Shown here: piece by piece, positions 7,080-10,585 of the stretch
Layout of the letters: each line of letters opens with the position of its first letter
Numbering within the stretch: position 1 is the stretch's first letter
From: JASFJH01 sp050117725
Lineage (GTDB): Bacteria > Pseudomonadota > Gammaproteobacteria > AKS1
Assembly: GCA_050117725.1 (NCBI GenBank)
Contig: JASFME010000064.1
Coordinates: forward strand, 1-10,585
Length of the DNA: 10,585 nt
Direction of reading: 5' to 3'
The notes under the pieces: model-generated
Seen by the model: the letters and a program-made list of their open reading frames with translations, nothing else
Database searches by the model: none
What the model was told of the DNA's origin: nothing
Program-made: the position numbers and the translations under genes

Positions 7080-8254
7080 TGCAGTGGCCGACCAACATTC
7101 TCGGCGGCATGGATCCGGCCCGGTTTCTCGCCGAATACTGGCAAAAACGCCCGTTGCTGATCCGCCAGGCTGTCCCCGGTTTTCGCGACCCCCTCGACCC
7201 TGATGAACTCGCCGGCCTGGCCTGCGAGGACGATATCGCCTCGCGCATCGTGGTGGAACTGCAGGGTGACAGGCCCTGGCAGGTCCGGCATGGCCCCTTT
7301 GATGAGGCCATCTTCGCCGAGGTGCCCGCCAGTCACTGGAGCCTGCTCGTCCAGGATATGAACCGCTATGTGCCGGCACTGGCGCGCCTGCTCGATTGCT
7401 TTGCTTTCGTGCCGGACTGGCGGATTGATGACGTCATGGTCAGTTATGCACCGGAGCACGGCTCGGTCGGGCCACATATCGATAACTATGACGTGTTCCT
7501 GCTACAGGGCCTGGGTGCGCGGCGCTGGCAGATCAATTGCCAGCCGGTCAATGATGACGATCTGATTGCCGGGCTCGACCTGCGCATCCTGAAACGTTTC
7601 GAGCCCGAACAGGAATGGGTGCTCGAGGCAGGCGATATGCTGTACCTGCCGCCGGGCGTCCAGCATTACGGTGTCGCACTGGAAGACTGCCTGACCTACT
7701 CGATCGGCTTTCGCGCCCCGGATCGCAACGAGCTGCTCAGCGACCTGGCCCACTGGCTGACTGAACAGGCGGATATCGCCGCGCCGCGCTACGCGGATCC
7801 GGATCTGCAGCGGCCGCAACACCCGGGCGAAATCAGCGCGGACAGCCTGCAACAGGTGCGGCAACTGCTGGCCGTCAATGAACTCACCGCGCAGCAACTC
7901 GCATACTGGTTTGGCGGTCACGCCACCGGCAATGTGCCGGAAGACACGTGTTACTTTGATAATGCACCACATGATGAGCAGGATTTTATGGCCTTCTGGC
8001 AACAACATGGCGAGCTGCTGCGCAACCCCCTGTCACGTTATGCCTTCAGCACTGCGGGCAACACATTAATATTGTGTATCAACGGCCACTGCGAAAGCCA
8101 CGCCATACAACTGCAAGCCGCAATTGCCATGTTGTGCGATCAGCATGCCATCCGCTACGAACAGGTCGCGCCACAGCTCGACGATCCACAACTGCGGCAC
8201 TGCTGGTATGAATGGTACCGTGCCGGTCATCTCGGCCTGGCAGACGATGACTGA
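7079..8254 (+). CDS. roxA: RoxA/YcfD-type ribosomal protein L16 arginine hydroxylase (JmjC-like cupin)
   Basis: RoxA is an Fe(II)/2-oxoglutarate oxygenase that hydroxylates a conserved arginine of ribosomal protein uL16. The protein has 391 residues from ATG 7079 (E. coli 373). Iron ligands are visible: HxD at His133/Asp135 in GPHIDNYDVF, and the distal His196 in PPGVQHYG; E. coli has 125, 127 and 187. Other family blocks are YWQKRPLLI, PDELAGLA, WSLLVQ, PDWRIDDVMVSY and YSIGFRAP. After the cupin core comes the helical dimerisation / winged-helix C-terminal part (from about 225), which is more divergent. I chose ATG 7079 because the family starts about 16-20 residues before WQKRP. The frame stays open upstream to 6929, with a TTG at 6980. 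The Shine-Dalgarno is weak, so translation probably couples to the upstream ORF. The 3' end overlaps the GNAT gene by 8 bases. Confidence 0.93.
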   Translation: MQWPTNILGGMDPARFLAEYWQKRPLLIRQAVPGFRDPLDPDELAGLACEDDIASRIVVELQGDRPWQVRHGPFDEAIFAEVPASHWSLLVQDMNRYVPALARLLDCFAFVPDWRIDDVMVSYAPEHGSVGPHIDNYDVFLLQGLGARRWQINCQPVNDDDLIAGLDLRILKRFEPEQEWVLEAGDMLYLPPGVQHYGVALEDCLTYSIGFRAPDRNELLSDLAHWLTEQADIAAPRYADPDLQRPQHPGEISADSLQQVRQLLAVNELTAQQLAYWFGGHATGNVPEDTCYFDNAPHDEQDFMAFWQQHGELLRNPLSRYAFSTAGNTLILCINGHCESHAIQLQAAIAMLCDQHAIRYEQVAPQLDDPQLRHCWYEWYRAGHLGLADDD

Positions 8255-8675
8255 TTACCGCGTGCGACCCGCTGACTGGCTGGGGGATAACGCCGCGCTG
8301 CGTGATCTTCGCACACGTGTGTTCATCAACGAACAACATGTTCCCGAAGCGCTTGAATGGGATGGTGAAGACGAGACTGCCCGGCACTGGCTGGCGGAAG
8401 ATGCCTCGCAACATGCGCTCGGCACGGTACGTCTGCTGGCCAATGGTCACATCGGCCGCATGGCGGTGATACCGGAATACCGTGGTCAGGGCATAGGTAG
8501 CGCACTGCTGCGCGCCGTTCTCGATGCGGCACGCGCACAGGGACTGGACAGGGTATTCCTGCACGCCCAGACCAGCGCCATGGAGTTTTACAGCCGGCAC
8601 GGCTTCCGGGTATGCAGTGAAGAATTCGAGGATGCCGGGATCCCGCACCGTAGTATGCAGCGCTCTGCTCGCTAA
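8247..8675 (+). CDS. GNAT family N-acetyltransferase (YjcF/ElaA-like)
   Basis: The product is 142 residues, a single GNAT domain. The start of the fold carries RVFINEQHVPEALEWDGED, the RVFxxEQxVP...E.D motif of the ElaA/YjcF-like subgroup. The acetyl-CoA loop is RGQGIG (79-84) after the strand IGRMAVIPEY. The C-terminal part is FYSRHGF followed by FEDAGIPHRSM, also typical of this subgroup. The substrate is unknown. ATG 8247 gives exactly one GNAT domain and overlaps the roxA stop by 8 bases (ATGACTGA), so the two are probably translated in a coupled way. The longer open frame back to 8124 runs antiparallel to no known domain and lies inside roxA. The next gene encodes a DUF7931 protein; GNAT and DUF7931 are often neighbours, which suggests a shared but undefined role. 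Confidence 0.9.
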   Translation: MTDYRVRPADWLGDNAALRDLRTRVFINEQHVPEALEWDGEDETARHWLAEDASQHALGTVRLLANGHIGRMAVIPEYRGQGIGSALLRAVLDAARAQGLDRVFLHAQTSAMEFYSRHGFRVCSEEFEDAGIPHRSMQRSAR

Positions 8676-8676
8676 C

Positions 8677-8705
8677 TTGACCTGGACAGGATCATTCACT
8701 GTAAT
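8677..8705 (+). promoter_or_regulatory. Sigma70-type promoter in front of the DUF7931 gene
   Basis: TTGACC (8677-8682, 5 of 6) and TGTAAT (8700-8705, 5 of 6) are separated by the optimal 17 bases. Transcription would start near 8711-8713, one to three bases before ATG 8714, giving a leaderless or nearly leaderless mRNA. It sits in the only gap (38 bases) of the 7079-10585 gene run. Confidence 0.6.
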
Positions 8706-8713
8706 CAGTAATT

Positions 8714-9244
8714 ATGGACAAACAACAACTTATCGAACGATTCAAAGACCAGCGACTGGCGGAAACATCTGAGCGGCTTGTCCTGCAGACCCGCGATGAG
8801 AACCGCATCGTCACGGTACGCATGCTGGAACAGGCCCGCCGCTCCATCAATATCACCAGCCGCGATCTCGATCCTGCTATCTACGACCAGAAAGACTTTG
8901 TCGACGCGGCACAGCAATTTGCCCTGAGCAGCCCCCGGGTCAGGATGCGCATTCTTGTCAATGATGCAGAACCCGTCGTTAAACATGACCACCGTCTGCT
9001 CGAACTGATCCGGAAGCTGACCAGCTTTATCGAGATCCGTGTGCAGGGCAAAACATTTCAGGACTACAACGAGGCATGGTTTCTCGCCGATGAAGCCGGC
9101 TATGTGCATCGTCGACTCGCCGATCGCTATGAGGCCGAAGCCGGTTTCAATGCCCCCCGGCAGGTGCGCGACATGAACAAACAGTTCGAGGAGATGTGGC
9201 AGGAATCCGTCACGGACCCCAACCTGAGACGCCTGCATATCTAG
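8714..9244 (+). CDS. DUF7931-type protein, PLD-like
   Basis: The product is 176 residues with no signal peptide or membrane segment. From about residue 30 it reads as an alpha/beta fold like half of a phospholipase D domain: VTVRMLEQARRSINITSRDLDPAIYD, then VRMRILVNDAEPV and a helix and strand ending FIEIRVQ, then a C-terminal part ending FEEMWQES. The strong HxK(x)4D catalytic motif of active PLD enzymes is not present, so catalysis is doubtful. I assign DUF7931 from this pattern and from the GNAT neighbour. No Shine-Dalgarno is seen before ATG 8714, and a good promoter ends 8 bases before it, so a leaderless transcript is likely when it is expressed from that site. The stop TAG is two bases before the next ATG. 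Function unknown. Confidence 0.75.
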   Translation: MDKQQLIERFKDQRLAETSERLVLQTRDENRIVTVRMLEQARRSINITSRDLDPAIYDQKDFVDAAQQFALSSPRVRMRILVNDAEPVVKHDHRLLELIRKLTSFIEIRVQGKTFQDYNEAWFLADEAGYVHRRLADRYEAEAGFNAPRQVRDMNKQFEEMWQESVTDPNLRRLHI

Positions 9245-9246
9245 GC

Positions 9247-10116
9247 ATGCCGGGACCGGTGCACAGACTATGCTCAATTGCCGTGCTGGCCTGCCTGCTG
9301 CTTCCCGGCCTTGCCAGTACAGCAGAAAAGCTCGAAACCTACACGTTACGGCAGCGCCAGGCCGGGGAACTCATACCCATCATCCGGCCCATGCTGCCAC
9401 CCGGCAGCGCCATCAATGGACAGGCCTATACCCTTATCGTGCGCGGTGATGAGGCTGCCCATGCCGTCGTACGTCAGGTATTGCAAAAACTCGATGGCAA
9501 ACTGCATAACCTGCGGGTCAGCGTACGCTTTACCGCGCCGGACGTGAACCACAGCGAAGCCTCGGGCGCACGGCTCAGGCTGCATGCACGTGACGATGAC
9601 GCACAGCTCCATGCCGAGATCGGCAAAATCCCGCCGGGCGCCAGTGCAACGCTCATCACCCGGGGCAAGAATGGCTCGGCGCGTATCGCTGGCAAAGACA
9701 CCTATCGTTCGGGCAGCGACGACAGCGACTATCATCTGCGCGTGCTCGAAGGCCGCGCCGCATTTGTGCAGACCGGCACCACTATCCCCTACGGCACACA
9801 AACCATTTACCCGGGCGGCAGCCGGCTAAATTCGGTACAATTCCATGACGTACGCAGCGGATTTTACGTGCGGCCACGTCTGAACGGTGAACAGGTGCTA
9901 CTGGACATCCTGCCCCACCAGCAACAACCCGCTGGCGATGGTCGCATCGACACGCAACATGTGCGTACCACGGTCAGCGGAAAACTCGGGCAATGGATAG
10001 CACTTGGCGGTGTATCGGCTTCCCGGCAACGCGGCAGTAACCAGGCGCTTTACACTCGCACAGACACACAAAACAAGAACACAACGATATACGTCAGGGT
10101 AGAAATCATTCAATGA
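9247..10116 (+). CDS. Exported secretin-like protein (NolW/secretin N-domain plus short secretin-like C-terminus)
   Basis: The product is 289 residues from ATG 9247, two bases after the previous stop. A Sec signal peptide is clear: His-Arg, hydrophobic stretch about 8-22, likely cleavage near STA-EK (26). Cys16 is inside the hydrophobic core with no proper lipobox. Residues about 30-95 (YTLRQRQAGELIPIIRPML, then YTLIVRGDE and VRQVLQKLDG) match the N1/NolW repeat of secretins. Residues about 165-289 (VLEGRAAFVQTG, then GFYVRPRLNGEQVLLDI, then TTVSGKLGQWIALGG, ending in YVRVEI) resemble the beta-rich secretin core. At under 300 residues it is far shorter than a gated outer-membrane secretin (usually 400-700), so a pore is unlikely without partners. 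No other type II, III or IV secretion genes are in view. A longer open frame from 9196 would overlap the upstream gene and spoil the signal peptide. The stop overlaps galE by 4 bases. Confidence 0.75.
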   Translation: MPGPVHRLCSIAVLACLLLPGLASTAEKLETYTLRQRQAGELIPIIRPMLPPGSAINGQAYTLIVRGDEAAHAVVRQVLQKLDGKLHNLRVSVRFTAPDVNHSEASGARLRLHARDDDAQLHAEIGKIPPGASATLITRGKNGSARIAGKDTYRSGSDDSDYHLRVLEGRAAFVQTGTTIPYGTQTIYPGGSRLNSVQFHDVRSGFYVRPRLNGEQVLLDILPHQQQPAGDGRIDTQHVRTTVSGKLGQWIALGGVSASRQRGSNQALYTRTDTQNKNTTIYVRVEIIQ

Positions 10117-10585
10117 GCGGTTCTTCAATCCTCGTCACCGGCGGTGCCGGCTATATTGGCAGCCATGTGGTGAAGAAACTCGTCCGGGCCGGCCACAATG
10201 TGGTTGTGCTCGATAACCTCAGCACCGGTTTTCGCCAGGCCGTCATTGATGCAGAGCTTGTTGTCGGGGATAGCGGTGACCAGCTACTGGTCAAGCAACT
10301 GCTCAGCGAGCACAGGATTACTGCCGTCATGCATTTTGCCGCGCATACCATCGTCTCGGAGTCGGTCAGCAACCCGTTGAAGTTCTATGCCAATAACACC
10401 TGCAATACACGCAACCTGCTCGAATGTTGCCGGCAACAGGGTATCAGGCATTTTATCTTTTCCTCCACGGCCGCGGTTTACGGCATCCCGGAAGACGGCC
10501 GCTGCAGTGAAGACAGTCCGACTGCGCCCATCAATCCCTATGGCAGTTCCAAACTGATGTCGGAATGGATGCTGCGCGACACCTG
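10113..10585 (+). CDS. galE: UDP-glucose 4-epimerase GalE, 3' end outside window
   Basis: GalE interconverts UDP-glucose and UDP-galactose with bound NAD, supplying sugars for lipopolysaccharide, exopolysaccharide and galactose use. ATG 10113 overlaps the preceding stop (ATGA). The frame is open to the window end, giving 157 complete codons of a family that is usually about 330-340 residues. It is an extended short-chain dehydrogenase/reductase: the NAD loop is TGGAGYIGSH (9-18), followed by the acidic strand end VVVLDNLSTG. HFAAHTIVSESV is the substrate/NAD region. The catalytic site is SSTAAVYG (Ser117, Ser118, Thr119) with Tyr143 and Lys147 in YGSSK. VSESVxNPxxFYxNN is characteristic of GalE rather than of dehydratases of the same fold. 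It is the last gene seen in the tightly packed 7079-10585 run. Confidence 0.93.
   Translation, partial: MSGSSILVTGGAGYIGSHVVKKLVRAGHNVVVLDNLSTGFRQAVIDAELVVGDSGDQLLVKQLLSEHRITAVMHFAAHTIVSESVSNPLKFYANNTCNTRNLLECCRQQGIRHFIFSSTAAVYGIPEDGRCSEDSPTAPINPYGSSKLMSEWMLRDT

Noticed and set aside
8079..8699. Minus-strand open frame of 206 codons opposite the roxA end and GNAT gene
   Set aside because: The plus strand carries recognisable GNAT motifs with a coupled start; the minus-strand product has no recognisable domain and no start signal.
8705..9277. Minus-strand open frame of 190 codons opposite the DUF7931 gene
   Set aside because: It is a mirror of the plus-strand gene's codon pattern; the plus frame fits a PLD-like fold and gene spacing.
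9262..9300. Lipoprotein signal in the secretin-like protein (Cys16)
   Set aside because: The residues before the Cys (V-L-A) fit the lipobox poorly and the hydrophobic core continues past it, so cleavage by signal peptidase I near residue 26 is more likely.
9346..9801. Minus-strand open frame opposite the secretin-like gene
   Set aside because: The plus-strand product has a signal peptide and secretin-like repeats; the minus product shows nothing recognisable.
1..10585. CRISPR arrays, insertion sequences, attachment sites, tRNA genes, toxin-antitoxin or defence genes
   Set aside because: No spaced direct repeats, terminal inverted repeats with transposase, tRNA cloverleaf, or recognisable defence domains were seen on either strand.

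Overview
This looks like a stretch of ordinary chromosome from a gammaproteobacterium outside the enterics. The MnmA, HflD, AcnB, PurB and RoxA products all resemble their E. coli counterparts closely in motifs and length. The mnmA-hflD overlap and the nearby purB echo a gene order found in many gammaproteobacteria. Base composition is moderately GC-rich throughout, apart from one AT-rich intergenic patch. I see no insertion sequence, phage gene, CRISPR array, tRNA or rRNA. The species cannot be fixed from the window.

Layout, left to right. (1) 1-1451: the 3' three quarters of mnmA (tRNA 2-thiouridylase), overlapping hflD by 4 bases. (2) 1452-5484: a roughly 4 kb block that separates hflD from purB, which are adjacent in E. 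coli. It holds a small membrane protein of the DUF1269 type (+), a perfect 13-bp bidirectional terminator, acnB (aconitase B) on the minus strand with a probable GTG start, an AT-rich intergenic patch, and an unrecognised 68-residue ORF with a strong Shine-Dalgarno and its own terminator. (3) 5485-8254: purB (adenylosuccinate lyase), a 68-codon ORF with a strong ribosome-binding site, and roxA, encoding the cupin oxygenase that hydroxylates ribosomal protein L16. A textbook intrinsic terminator lies inside the 68-codon ORF, whose stop overlaps the roxA start (TGATG). (4) 8247-10585: a tightly packed run of a GNAT acetyltransferase, a DUF7931-type PLD-like protein, an exported secretin-like protein and the 5' half of galE (UDP-glucose 4-epimerase).

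Most genes are housekeeping: tRNA thiolation, TCA cycle, purine synthesis, ribosomal protein hydroxylation and sugar nucleotide epimerisation. The points worth following are the purB-roxA junction, which has the architecture of a translation-dependent attenuator; the apparently leaderless promoter in front of the DUF7931 gene; and the uncharacterised GNAT / DUF7931 / mini-secretin cluster. I did not find a convincing new defence or mobile system.
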